From Thunnus maccoyii (lineage: Eukaryota; Chordata; Actinopteri; Scombriformes; Scombridae): a stretch of DNA of 64,000 nt. Every line of letters starts with the position of its first letter. Positions within the stretch are counted from its first letter, which is position 1. The translations under genes were made by a program, and so were the position numbers. The notes under the pieces were generated by a model, which worked only from the letters and a program-made list of their open reading frames with translations, ran no database searches and was not told the DNA's origin. The stretch lies in NCBI RefSeq assembly GCF_910596095.1, contig NC_056550.1, positions 12,460,501 through 12,524,500 on the forward strand, written 5' to 3'. Below are positions 51,511-62,745 of this stretch, one piece after another.

Positions 51511-53330
51511 TTGAATAAATGTAAACTAACTTTAAAATATGCATCAACAGTCTTTAAAAAAAAAGCCTCTAATCTACAACTTAAATATCATTATTTGTAA
51601 ATAAACACAAACATTTGCACAAATACATCGTCATATTTTTACTGCGCCATATGGGGGGATCAAGTGGGTATGGGGCGATAGGCTTAAAAATGTCCTGACA
51701 GCCCTCAGGATTCATCCATAAGGGCTGCTTTTTTACAAACAAGTCCACTGTATAAACCTGGAATGTGTTTGTAACAGCTGACCTGTGTAGATGTGTAGCA
51801 GAACACAGAACATTAATTATCATCAGATCCTAACTGATCCGGTGTTAATGAAGTTACCGCTGCTGTGCAGTTTGGAGACGCACTTATCGTTTCATCTGCT
51901 GTGTGATGCTGCAGCCAGCTGTCACACACCAGCTGTGGGCAACAAACAGAACAGACCGATGTTTCTGTGAAATCCTGGATACATTCAGTGACACCTGAAC
52001 ATTATTGTAAAATTCAGACATCAATCTAACATACTTCAGACCAGGCTGAGTCACATTAATAGCTATATTTTGACATTTCAGTGGGTTATGTTATAGATGA
52101 AAAGCTTCTGTTGTCAGCAACTTCCACAAGTTGAGGCAGTACCACATTTCCAAATTTCACACTGCAATTGCAAAGTGGTAGCTTGAGAAAGAAGCTCTGT
52201 TAAAATATAGTGTTTCAAGGATACTAATCCTTAGAAGAAAAGGTGTTCACATGTTGCTGAAAAGTGTGAGATGGAGAGAAATTGAGTTTGTCCAAGACAG
52301 GGAACTACTTTGACTCTTACCTTGTTGCTTTAGAGCCCAATTATGTTGACATATGATTGCACTGTATATCTGAACATCAGTCCTGATGCACTACATTGTA
52401 TGTAGTATTGTTTTATTATCTATCTATAGAAGCAGCCAGAGTCACAACCCTCACATAGGTGCCATTAGAAAAAAACCCTGGCTGTTCAATTTTTAGGTAA
52501 TGATACCTAACAGGACAAGAAATGTGATTCATTTAGATCCTTATTAAAAAGCTCTGTTGTAAATGTTCCAGGAATATTTCACAAGTGGCCACTTCACATT
52601 CGGCCAATTATCTGCTAAAATAAGAAACAGTAAACAGTACAGCCAGTTCAATTGAGACAAGATATTTAAATCTCTAATATCTATCTATCTATCTATATAT
52701 CTATAGTTCTTAAAAACGGGACATATCATGCTTTTTGTGAATTTCTGTCATTAATATGCTGTTATAATGTTGTATGTCTATGTTAAACATGGTCAAATTT
52801 CCAAAACTTGTGGTGATGTGAAGATGCCAGGGCTTCAGTCTGCTTGGAACGCTGTTTATAATGTTACCTCTACTTCCTCCTCATGATGGGGTCCGATTTG
52901 CAGCCTTTGTTGCTAAGATTAAGTATTTGAAAAGTTTATATTTCGAATAGAGAACAAGGAAAAGAAGCAGAATCTGACTACTACTGTTTGTTTACGTAGC
53001 CTCCCAAGCCACTTAAATTGACACTTTCTGAGTGCCACACTCACATTAAGTGCAGTACTACAAAAGCAGCTTCGTGATATTTCAATGCTTTTTCTCTTTC
53101 AAAAAACTTGAGAGGATTTGTGGGAAAATTACAGTTTAATGAAAACTACAGAATTCGAGGCAGCACTACAGTTGTGTCTGTCAGAAGTAGTGACACAACC
53201 TGACAGAGTGAAATGCTTTCAAGTGTCAAAGACTAAGCACAGACTATAATTTTTATATAAAATTCTTTCAAACCAAGTGGCACATGCATTAACATGGACA
53301 AATGCAGTGGGCCGCTTCCTGTAAAGCATG
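51511..53330. other. Gene-free stretch
   Basis: A short (TCTA)n run lies at 52678-52706. No exon seen on either strand; in particular no further MAP kinase exon downstream of the one at 53340-53522. Confidence 0.4.
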
Positions 53331-53339
53331 AAAGGATAC

Positions 53340-53522
53340 ACATCCTTCATGTTGTCAATGTGCCGTGCCCTGAGAATGTCGTTGATGCCGATGATATTCT
53401 CATGGTGGAAACGCAGCAGGATCTTGATTTCCCTCAGCGTGCTCTGGCAGTACGTCTGATGCTCAAACGGGCTGATTTTCTTGATGGCTATGTGCTGGCT
53501 TGTCAAGTTGTCCAGGGCAGAG
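53340..53522 (-). pseudogene. mapk3: Orphan ERK-type MAP kinase exon 2 (mapk3-like)
   Basis: Read on the minus strand, an acceptor (ctatccag) opens a 183-nt exon, the length I recall for exon 2 of vertebrate ERK1/ERK2, and GTATCC follows as donor. The frame is open and reads [20 protein letters not shown], then [20 protein letters not shown], then [12 protein letters not shown]. It includes the ATP-binding lysine (AIKK) and the C-helix Glu region (TLREI). The one clear departure is Ser for Arg in YCQSTL. No exon 1 or exon 3 is found in the window, so this is most simply an isolated duplicated exon. It might still be part of a gene if partners lie outside, but that would need an intron of over 10 kb on each side. 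Confidence 0.85.
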
Positions 53523-54584
53523 CTGGATAGGGAGGATGTGGAAAGAAGCAGAAAACAGGTCTCATATTACACACTGCACAGTTCACACACAATGAAGGTA
53601 TCAGAAACTGGGCCAATACTGTCAAACTCAATAACATGATACAACTACTTGTTACTATATTCAACCCACTTATCAATTGCATATGTCCATTTGTTTAGGT
53701 CATAATTGTCCAGTTTGGTTTAATGCCTTGCATACTGATACCACAGATACTATCGGTGCAACCCTCAACGTATGTTGTATAAACACAAGACTACAAAGGA
53801 CACACGGCCATATAAACTTTATCTGTGTATTACACATTTGTAATTAGCTGAGCTGGTGACTACTGACTGATGGGCATGCACATTTTGAAAAATCTCTCCA
53901 AAGATTCTATACATTATCATAAAAGTTGTATCTCTAAAATGCATAAGACTCACCTTTCCAATATTTACAGCAAATATTTTGTGGTATAAATTCTGTATAA
54001 TGCTGTACACAACTTATAAAAGTGTGATGTGGAAACTTGAATCCTTTAGTGCACATACACTTAAAACAAACTTTAAAGTGAAGTATGGTACATCTTGTGT
54101 CCAGCAGTTAAACCTTTTATATTAATCATATTTGCATATTCAAAGATTCTGAATTTTTTATGAGGGAGAAAGCAAAATTTCATAGAAATCCTGTAAATAT
54201 TTGTTGAGGTATTTCAGTCTGGACCAAAGTGGTGAACCAACTGAGCAACTGCTGTTGCCAGGCTGCGAGTGTGATTAAAATGAATGTATAAGGGCTACTA
54301 CCCCTCACTGCTCAACCAGTTTACAGCTGAAAGTCAGAACTTTAACCTCGTTTACTGTTTAATTGTAAGCGTAATGTAACAAACTGCTCGTTATCTGTCC
54401 TGCTGACTTCAGATGGCTGCAGGAACTGAATCAATGTAAGGAGAAGGCTTTCAGACAGCCTAAATGAAGCTGTTATTAAATTAATAAATAATGCATAGAA
54501 CAGAAATTGTTTAAATATAAAAGTAGGTGTATCATTGATCTAACAGTTTCCTTAGCTCAGTATGCAGGACTCATAGATCAGCAC
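53523..54584. other. Gene-free stretch with a repeat fragment
   Basis: At 54170-54245 the text (tgaggtatttcagtctggac) belongs to the same common fish repeat type as 15530-15640. Nothing else recognised. Confidence 0.4.
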
Positions 54585-54700
54585 TAGGGGTGTCACAATT
54601 CTCCACATCCACAATTTGATTTGACTTTTAAATTTAAGTTCAAAATTGGAATCGAATTTTTGATTTAACCATTTTTTTTAGGATTGACAGCTATGCCATT
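54585..54700. repeat. Possible hAT-type element end
   Basis: Begins with cactaggggtgtcacaattc, a common opening of fish non-autonomous hAT elements, followed by repeated AATTTGATT/AATCGAATTTTTGATT strings. The other end was not located with confidence. Confidence 0.3.
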
Positions 54701-55439
54701 GTTAGACTCAGGTCTGGGTATCACTGGATAATCCGTAATTCATTTGCAATTCAAAAACCAAAAAACAGTAAATATGTTATTTGATTCAACCTCTCAAATA
54801 ACGAAAAACCAATCAAAAACAGACGCACTTATCGTTTCCGCTGCGGTCGCATCTCTGCAGGTATTAAATAAACTCAAATGTTTTTTGGAGAGGGGGTATT
54901 TAATAGTCAGCATCCCCTGCAACTCCAACTGGATCATGTGCTATGGATTCACCCACTGATTTCTTTATGAAACACATTCACAACCAAATTTGTATGTATT
55001 TCCCTGCATGACCAAGAATGAAAAATCAACCATTACAGTGGTTTAAATACTTTGATAGAATAGAGTGTAAAGACGCAGTTTTCTGTAAAATGTGCAGATT
55101 TAGGTTTTCGTGAGCTGATCAGTACTGAAGCAACAATGGCTGTAGACTATAATAAGCCTCCCGCCCCATAACCAGTTGACCTGTTCATGGTTTTATATTA
55201 AATATCCTCAGCCACATATTCTTGGGAAAATATAATTAAATGAGCAACTTCACATTTTACAATCACAGGCTATAAAAACGCCTTTTCTTAACACAGATAG
55301 TGGCATTTGGAGTCAGGTTGCGGTGGACAGGCAGCAATTTGAAATGGAAGGAAGCCCACTGACAGTAGACAGCCCAAAACAGTAGTCAAACGCACCACAT
55401 CCACCCACAACACAATGCTCTTCCTTAGCCTTCTGTTAT

Positions 55440-55660
55440 TAAAACCTGACAAAAAAACTGTATTTCTCAGAATTGAAGGAGAAATAATTACAACTGATGG
55501 CCTTAAGATAAACATATCATATTGTTCAGATACTAAAGACACGGTGTTTTTGTGTTTTGAGAAATGTTAAAGATATCATTAAGAGAAAACCTTAACATGG
55601 TGACAGTGTGGAAAATACTTCCGACCGGCGGGTATTCCGGTCAGCCAATTGCAAAGCTTC
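55440..55660. repeat. Diverged repeat, copy 1 of 2
   Basis: Shares ordered phrases with 57715-57910: tttctcagaat, ggtgaaataatta/ggagaaataatta, tgatggcc/cggatggcc, gttttgagaaatgttaaa. No coding function; the family is unknown. Confidence 0.6.
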
Positions 55661-55844
55661 AAATTCTGTTTACTGCACAGTTTATGGCTGATCGAGTTTA
55701 TTATACATACACACATTATTTTCTTTACAGTTCAATGTACAGTACAGTACGTTGATGATGATTGTTACAACCATCCTGCAGTACTATATAATGTTATACT
55801 GACTATAGCGTGGAATATAGGTTCCCAGATATCAAAAATGATAT

Positions 55845-56115
55845 GGCCCAGATCCAGTCCAGAGCCTCCATAAGTTTTGGGCCAGATCTGTAAAATGGAC
55901 CCGGGCTGGTGTCCTTAATAATGGTGCGGATCCGTTTTTTCGCCTCTGGGCCGGCACTGGGCCAGCTCCAGAACGGATGAGATTATTTTGTAGTCATTTG
56001 TCCGAAGGTGGGCCAGATCTGGTTCAGTTCTGTACTGGATCCGGCCCAGAGCTTCCATAAGTTCTGGGCCAGATCTGTAAAATCTGTAAAATTCTTATCT
56101 GGGCTGGTAGCTCCA
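55845..56115. repeat. Repeat rich in GGGCCAGATCTG units
   Basis: The word ggccagatct occurs at three sites and variants (ggcccagagcttccataagt, ccagagcctccataagtttt) repeat twice, giving a block of about 180 bp partly duplicated within itself. Much higher GC than its surroundings. Looks like a fish interspersed element with internal repeats. Confidence 0.55.
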
Positions 56116-56531
56116 GATTGGATCACTCTCTAGCCATTTTGTTCAAATATTTGCTGTATCTGAATTAGTTCTGGGCTAACCTTTATCTTTTCCATTGCTA
56201 AATTCAAACTAAAAAAAAGTATCTCTGGATATAAATTTCTAGAACTAGATATAGTTCTAGACCTTTGACACACCAAAGCACACTGGGAAGAACTAATGTA
56301 ATTGTCAGGGACCAAGCAGTAAGGCTCAAGAACACCAGGTGTGTAGCATAAAACATTGTTATTTATTTACAATTTAATTTAATCTTAAAATTCAAATTCA
56401 AAATACAAAGATCACTAGAGAAAAGTAAAACAGCATAATGAACTCAACCGGGTTGGCAGGAATAAACAATTAACTAATAACCTTAATAGCAACAACAATA
56501 TCAACATTATTCACAACCAAACTAACTGTGA

Positions 56532-56568
56532 CCCCCCCCCCCCCCCCCCCCCCCCCCCCAAAAAAAAA
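56532..56568. repeat. Run of 28 C followed by 9 A
   Basis: A pure C tract (56532-56559) and A tract (56560-56568). The complement is a G28 run, able to form G-quadruplex. The length may be affected by sequencing. Confidence 0.9.
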
Positions 56569-57714
56569 CCAAACAAAAAAAACAACAAAACTTAAAATTT
56601 AACTGAATCCCAAACATATCCCCACCCATATGACCTCTCCCACTGCCTGCTGTCACTTCCACTTCCTCATGCCACTTCTTTTGCTGGATCCATGAAAAAC
56701 AAAAAGTTAGAACATAATTTAAAGCAAGCAAGAAATGACAGAATGTTAACCAAAATGTGTGCATACAAATTAGCAAACTGTCAAAAAATAAAGTGTGTGC
56801 CGTGGGAAAAACAAAAGGCTATGTGTACTGTCATTACTTAAAATGTTTGTATGTTAATGGTGCTAAATTTTTATTCAGTCTGTGCCAGAGCAATTTAACA
56901 CAACACCACAAACAAACCGACTAACGTTACAAGTACAGAGGTGAGTGAACCTCTCTCTTAGCTAGTCACAACAACTAAATGAACAACCAAATACAATATG
57001 CTTTTCAATGGTAATACATATTGCAGCGCATTACGCAACTTATTACACAGCGATCAGACAATGAATTACAGTCAACTTAAGATTACATTTTTAACTTCTT
57101 TACATTACTTATCCAATAAGACTGCAAAACTTTAACTAACTTATAGCCTGGATTTGAAAATTACTGTAATGATGGGGAAATCAAAGCAGGAAAAAAAACA
57201 AACAAACAAAAAACTTACTACTACTTACTACTGATCCGCCGCACTCTGGGGGAACCTGAACCTGAAATAGAGACCAGTTGTGCTGTCAAATGGTGCTGTT
57301 TCAAACTAATGTTAGCAGTTAGCCTTAAGGTTAGCCGTTAGCCTATATGCTACTGGCTACATTACTATGAGCAGCTAACGTAACGTCAACAGATAGTAAG
57401 ATGCGGATGAAAAGCAAGTTGTGGGCAACATTGGTTGTAACATCACTAATAACAAACACAGAGTTGTTTATTCATTATTAATTCTAACTAACTTAGCTAG
57501 TTAAGTAAGCTAGCCCGGCTAAAAAGCTAGCTGTTGCCGATATAATATTATTAGCAAGCTTAAATGGGAAGTCAAAACCTTCTGAAATTATGTTAAGAAA
57601 CATAAAACCACTTTAAATACTGTTTTGCCACAACATTGTTCGCCTTACCGTTATAAATAATTTTCCAGGGCTGGAAGAAAAGCCGCCAACATACATGGTC
57701 GCTCAGGATCATGG

Positions 57715-57910
57715 GTAGGCTAATGTCTGACAAAAATACTTGATTTCTCAGAATCAAAGGTGAAATAATTAAAACGGATGGCCATAACCTTTCGTATTGT
57801 TGAGTTATCAAGGACACCTTCGTGTTTTGTGTTGAGAAATGTTAAATACATTAAAATCGACAGTGAGGAAAATACTCATATGCATCCTCTCCGGTCCGCC
57901 CATTGGACTG
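57715..57910. repeat. Diverged repeat, copy 2 of 2
   Basis: Partner of 55440-55660 in the same orientation. The region 56570-57715 between them is AT-rich without genes. Confidence 0.6.
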
Positions 57911-58053
57911 GTAAAATTAAAATAAAGAAATAAAAACAAGGATAATATCTTGTAATTAAATGTTGAATGATATAGCAGTTATAGTTAAAAATGAATAACA
58001 AATGAGAAAAAACATGCTGCCGGCGCGAAACCTCAAGAATGAGCACCTAGCAA

Positions 58054-58620
58054 GCCGCCATCTTGGCCTGACCAACTTTGCTGTTGAACGAATACCTAGT
58101 AGATGTGACCCGTAAAAGTCATCAGTGAATGAGTGAGGGGAAAAAATAGAGAGCGGGACGACAGCAAAGGAATTTTTAGTGAGCAGCGAAATTGCAGGAG
58201 TTACAGAGGAAGACCTTGTGTCTGAATTAATAGAAACTCCATTTTCAAGATTACATTTCAGGAGAAACTACAAATAATCCATAAAGGTCGACCATTACCT
58301 GCCTTGTCAGGATTGGTGCAAACTAGCAAGAGCTACCAGAGGAATTTTCAAGCTAAGAGCTAATAAAGTCGCTATCCGTGGCTAATGGACAGCCCATGCA
58401 CCAACAAGCTGTACTGCTGAGATTGCTTGCTTTTCAATCCCGACGGGGCTCTGCTCCATCACAGGATTTAATAATTTGAGTTGCTAAACTAAAGCAGCTC
58501 TGAAACATCAATCTACCCCCGGACACCTGTGTGCCACTGTCTCTCTGAAAACGTTTTGAGACACGTAACCTGCAGTTGAGTGAGCAACACCAGAGAGAGA
58601 CCACCGCACACAAGGAGAAG
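58054..58620 (+). promoter_or_regulatory. Possible promoter with YY1 motif and 5' exon
   Basis: GCCGCCATCTTGG at 58054-58066 is a textbook YY1-type motif. About 550 bp downstream a strong donor occurs (GGAGAAG/GTGAGTATGG, exon end 58620). No coding frame is evident between. This could be an untranslated first exon of an unknown transcript or the 5' region of a transposon. Confidence 0.3.
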
Positions 58621-59117
58621 GTGAGTATGGGCAGAAATGTAATTAGAAACTGAATTTGAATCATTTATATTTGAATTTGAATTGCTCATCTTGAATAATT
58701 GTATTGAAAAACTGAATCCGTTAAACTGCTAGTGTTCCACAGGCATTGTTCGTTCACTGCTATGCGCATAAACTGAATTTGGTCATGTCTCAAGGTGCTC
58801 AAAGATCAGGGAATGCATAATCTTTTTTACCCATCTCAGTGGCCTTGCAGCGTTCACCTAAATGAACGAAATAATTGGATGGCATATGCCAGTGCCAACT
58901 ACCCAGAGTTGCTCCAACATGATGGATGTATTCATCTCACTTGGTCAACACAGTGCATGATTGTAGATCATCACAAGGACTTTTATGCTGACAGCGTTTG
59001 CAGTGCACATGGGTATGTCAACCTTATTTCTGGCTACTTTCAACTCCATCTTTGCACACTCGGATGTACTGTACATTCTGCAGTGCAAAGAGTTGGGACA
59101 TGCAGTTTTGTCTGAAG

Positions 59118-59436
59118 AGGATGAGTGAGTTATGCATGCCAGGGAGTTCATGAATTACTGCAACATGGAGGCCCTAAGATCCTGCCTGTCATCCCCCAGC
59201 TCATCGTCCCCATCAGGAGTACCCTGAACACGAGAAACCATCAGGTGATGGCCACCACAATGAAAGTCCTGCAGCAGCTGGTGATGTCTGGAGACAAGGT
59301 GGGAGAGGCTCTCGTGCCGTACTACAGACTACAGACTCCATTTTCAGAATCTTCAAGAACATATAAACATATAAACTCTCAAAGTGGCATTGAATACAGC
59401 CAGCACGAGAGAGAACATTGGTGACTAGATCCAGGA
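59118..59436 (+). pseudogene. pacrg: Truncated PACRG-like copy 1
   Basis: The plus strand reads [60 protein letters not shown] and VPYYR, matching the middle of PACRG, an armadillo-like inner-junction protein of ciliary doublet microtubules. It starts abruptly, carries a small deletion after VPYYR, keeps the [11 protein letters not shown] match, and is cut off where a dispersed repeat begins at about 59451. N- and C-terminal parts are missing. No intron interrupts it. Confidence 0.8.
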
Positions 59437-59450
59437 GGAATAAAAACTCA

Positions 59451-59738
59451 ACATAAAACTGTTGGGACTCAGTTAGGAGCATGTTTGGTTATTAGCAGTT
59501 AATAATTATCGAAGATTGGTTGGGCCAGGAGGGGAGTCCTCAGTTGTATTCATGTGTGATAATGTTAGCCACGATAGTAACCATTTCATTATAGAGACCA
59601 TTTTTTAAAATTTGACCTCATGTTCCTTTATCATCTCATTAGACTTGCCTGTTAACTAACTAACATCAACACACACACACTCTTTACAAACCCTTATCAA
59701 AATCCTATTTCCTATGTTTCAACAGCTTAAAGTTTGAT
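59451..59738 (+). repeat. Direct repeat, copy 1 (partner at 63670-63961)
   Basis: About 290 bp starting at gttgggactcagttaggagc and ending near tttcaacagctta, closely matching the window's last segment 4220 bp away in the same orientation, including a short CA run. Possibly one interspersed element inserted twice or a segmental duplication. Confidence 0.8.
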
Positions 59739-60047
59739 CTCATAAGTCCTGCATCAGTACATAAACTTCCCCATCAATTTTAATACACCCTAATATATAA
59801 TGCTTGTTCTTGAAACGCACTGTCATGTCAGTCTGTTTGTCTGTCTGGTTGTCCATCTGCTTGGTCTTGTCATATCTTGTCATGTCCTGTCATGTTTGTC
59901 TGTCCATCTGCTTGGTCTTGTCATTCATATCACATCATGTTTATAAGTATAGGGGAGGGAAAAAACACGTACATACATAAAATGAAAGGAAGGGGGATAA
60001 GGTTATATTTTCTTTTTTTTCTCAGCTGCCTGATTTCTTACTCACAC

Positions 60048-60320
60048 TAAAACCTGGCACCACGTCATCCCAGCCTTAAAAGAGCTCCACTGGCTTCCTG
60101 TCTCCCACTGGATCAACTACAAAATCCTGGTCATAACCTTCAAAGCCCTTCACCAACTGCCCCCCCCCCCATCCCATATCTCACGGACCTCCTCTCCCCC
60201 TACCAACCCTCTCAGCTTTCTCTAGAGCACCTCCCAGGCTCTGGAACTCCCTCCCCCCTAGACACTAGAGTCCCTTATTGTTTTCCAATCCCGCCTCAAG
60301 AACCATGTTGAATAAATTAC
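60048..60320 (+). mobile_element. LINE (L2-like) ORF2 C-terminal remnant
   Basis: The plus strand reads HVIPALKELHWLPVSHWINY, then KILVITFKALHQLPPP, then IPYLTDLLSPYQPSQ, a hallmark segment of fish L2-type reverse-transcriptase C-termini. Broken by frame changes near the C-run at 60161-60170. Plain non-LTR retrotransposon debris. Confidence 0.75.
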
Positions 60321-60537
60321 TTTCTCATACTTTCACAACACATTACATGGTCATAAATATCCAGTGTTTCTGTCCTTAAATTGCAAGCGACTTTAAGTAG
60401 ATTTCCAACCATTATATCTATGTTACCTGTAGTTTAAAAAACATCTTAAAAATATATTTAAAAAAAGTCCCAGATGCCCAAGGGGGCAATTTTTAGTGAC
60501 CCATATCTCCACCACCCTGTGGTGTTTTTGGGGAAAC

Positions 60538-60640
60538 AGGAACATGTTCAGAGGCCATGACGAAAGCAGAGAATCTGCAAACAAGGGGAATTATTTGGAG
60601 TTGTCGGACTACTTAGCTGAATATGACAGTGAGCTTTTCA
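60538..60640 (+). mobile_element. hAT-type transposase fragment
   Basis: The plus strand reads NMFRGHDESRESANKGNYLE then LSDYLAEYDSEL. The FRGHDES...NKGNFLE signature is typical of hAT-family transposases with the DUF4371 region. Only this piece is present, so it is a remnant. Confidence 0.7.
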
Positions 60641-60722
60641 TTCTGTCTCCAAATTACGCACCTTTTGCTGACATATGCTGTTCTTATGAGGCGTCTATAA
60701 ATTATTACTAGAAGACATTTAA

Positions 60723-61320
60723 AACTTGAATAATTAATGTCATTCGTTTTAGATTCGTTTTTAATCAGACGGTGGATATGTACAACATGATGTGATGTTG
60801 AAGTTATCTGGTTAATTCAAATGCAGCAGCACAGCAGCCCAGAACCACATCAGCAGCACACATCAGAGCAGCAGCACCAGCACAGCTCAGAGCCACAACA
60901 GCAGGACAGACCAGAGCAGCAGCACCAGCACAGCTCAGAGCTACAACAGCAGGACAGACCAGAGCAGCAGCACCAGCACAGCCCAGAATAGCAGCACACA
61001 CAGAGAACAGAATTAGCCAGATGATGGAAGAAAGACAGGATAGAAGAGGAAGATGGTAGATTATTCTCAAGGGTAAGGACTGCTCAGCTTAAAGCTTGCA
61101 TAAGTAATGTCATTCATTTTAGCTTGTTTAAGCAGATAGTGAATATGTACATGATGTGTTGTTGAAGTTATCTGGTTAATTCAAATGCAACCCAGAATGA
61201 CAGCAGCTGCCTCTTCTGTCACAGCCCAGAGTACCTGCAGCAGCACAGCCAAGAGTAGCAGCTCGCACACAGAACAGACTTTGCCAGATGATGGGAGAGA
61301 GAGAGGACAGAAGAAGTTGT
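60723..61320. repeat. Local duplication with a 48-bp CAG-rich minisatellite
   Basis: Two related units lie 363 bp apart: ttgaagttatctggttaatt occurs at about 60798 and again at about 61161, each followed by CAGCA-rich text and then a matching ending (agccagatgatgg / tgccagatgatgg). Inside the first unit a 48-bp motif starting agagcagcagcaccagcaca repeats at 60865, 60913 and 60961. No gene is implied. Confidence 0.8.
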
Positions 61321-62009
61321 AGAAGTATACTGTAAACCTACAATTTGCATCTCTAGTTTTATTGCCATGGACATGAATGGCTTTTTTAAGGCCATTAAAT
61401 GGCTGATAATGCTGAGCTTGTACCTTTTCCCATTTCTCCTCATGAGGTGTAGGCTAGTCAGTATGAGACATCTGATATCTACATTCAACTTGTTTGTATG
61501 GCATTGCTGCCGTTACTTCTGGCAGAGAGATATTGATTCTACATTAGGTTGTAGCTCGTTGTCTATCTTACTACAGTAGGAAAGAGGTGTCGTTTGTGTT
61601 TTAAGAACATTTCGCTTATGAGTTATTGATCCAGGAAGTTGGAATGTGTCAATATATTTCCAACTTTACCAAAGTGCGTAGCATAGCCTACAAACTCTGG
61701 TTTTTCTGTCAACGATGCATTCGTTGTACACAACTCACAGGGAATGCAAAATGTTTCCACACCAGTGACTTCAGGGAAGCAGGAGGATTTTACAGTTCTT
61801 TTCTGTCATCTCTGACTCTGGCAGCAGCCATGGTGTCTTGAAAAGTAATGCAGATGCAGGCTACCAGTAAGCTACGCTGTCGTTTTTGAAATGTGTTTTT
61901 TTTCTTGGACACGCCCGCCACATGCGTGCAAGTGAGCGGGAGTGGGAGAATCGTTGATTCATTGATTTCAAAGGTCGAAATCAGATGCTCATTTCGATCA
62001 ATTTTCGAT

Positions 62010-62745
62010 TTAGAATTGCAACCTCTAGTCGGCACCATGTATTTGATGTTTATCAAATCCATCCTTCCCTCATCCTCACCTCTTCCTTCATTGCATCTGC
62101 AGTGGCACGGATCAGGTCATTCTGGATTTTGCTTGACGTCCCAGTAAACACTTTAGATGATGCCAGGTGGCATTCAATGCCACCTTGAGAGTTTATATTC
62201 GTGTTCCTGAATATTCTGAAAATGGGGAAGATCTGTCTGTAGTACGGCACAAGCGTTTTTTCCCCTAGGTTGACTGTTTATGGGTGGCGAGGGGTGGTGC
62301 CACTCCCGGGGGGGTGGGAGCTGCTGCAGGACTTTCATTGTGGTGGCCATCACCTGATGGTTTCTCGTGTTCAGGACATTCCTGATGGGGATGATGAGCT
62401 GGGGGATGACAGATCCTGGGGCCTCCATGCTGGAGCAATTCATGAACTCCCTGGCATGCGAAGAACTCGTACAAGTGAACCATCTCATATAAGCCATCAA
62501 AGAACAGAGACAGGTTGTGGATGATAGTCCAGTTTCTCAATATCCACCTTACAGACAGAGCAGTTACCTCTTAGGTTATGCTGCAGTGCCAATGGCAGCT
62601 CTCCACACTCATAGAATGAGCAAAATTTGGTTGGTTTAGAAGGGTGCTCCCGAAAAACCCTGTAGCCTCGACCACAGCGTTCTTCATGGGGGCCTTCACA
62701 GTGAAGCCTTGGGCTTTTACCTCCTTCTAATTCTGGGTCTCAGTC
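62010..62745 (-). pseudogene. pacrg: PACRG-like processed pseudogene, copy 2
   Basis: Reading the minus strand from about 62745, pieces follow PACRG in order: [100 protein letters not shown], and LINIKYMVPT near the end. They run almost full length with no introns, so a retrocopy is likely. Frameshifts (for example between HGGP and PQLI), in-frame stops and a replaced stretch after KVLQQL (PPPREWHH) disable it. No poly-A tail is seen at its 3' end. The sequence is closer to copy 1 than either is to my memory of mammalian PACRG. Confidence 0.8.

Noticed and set aside
58795-59115. 106-codon open frame before PACRG copy 1 (MLKDQGMHNLFYPSQWPC...)
   Set aside because: No recognisable domain, no splice partners and composition like random frame; length alone is within chance for this window.
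60804-61070. 88-codon minus-strand frame rich in Ala/Cys/Val repeats
   Set aside because: It is the translation of a 48-bp CAG-rich minisatellite, not a maintained protein.
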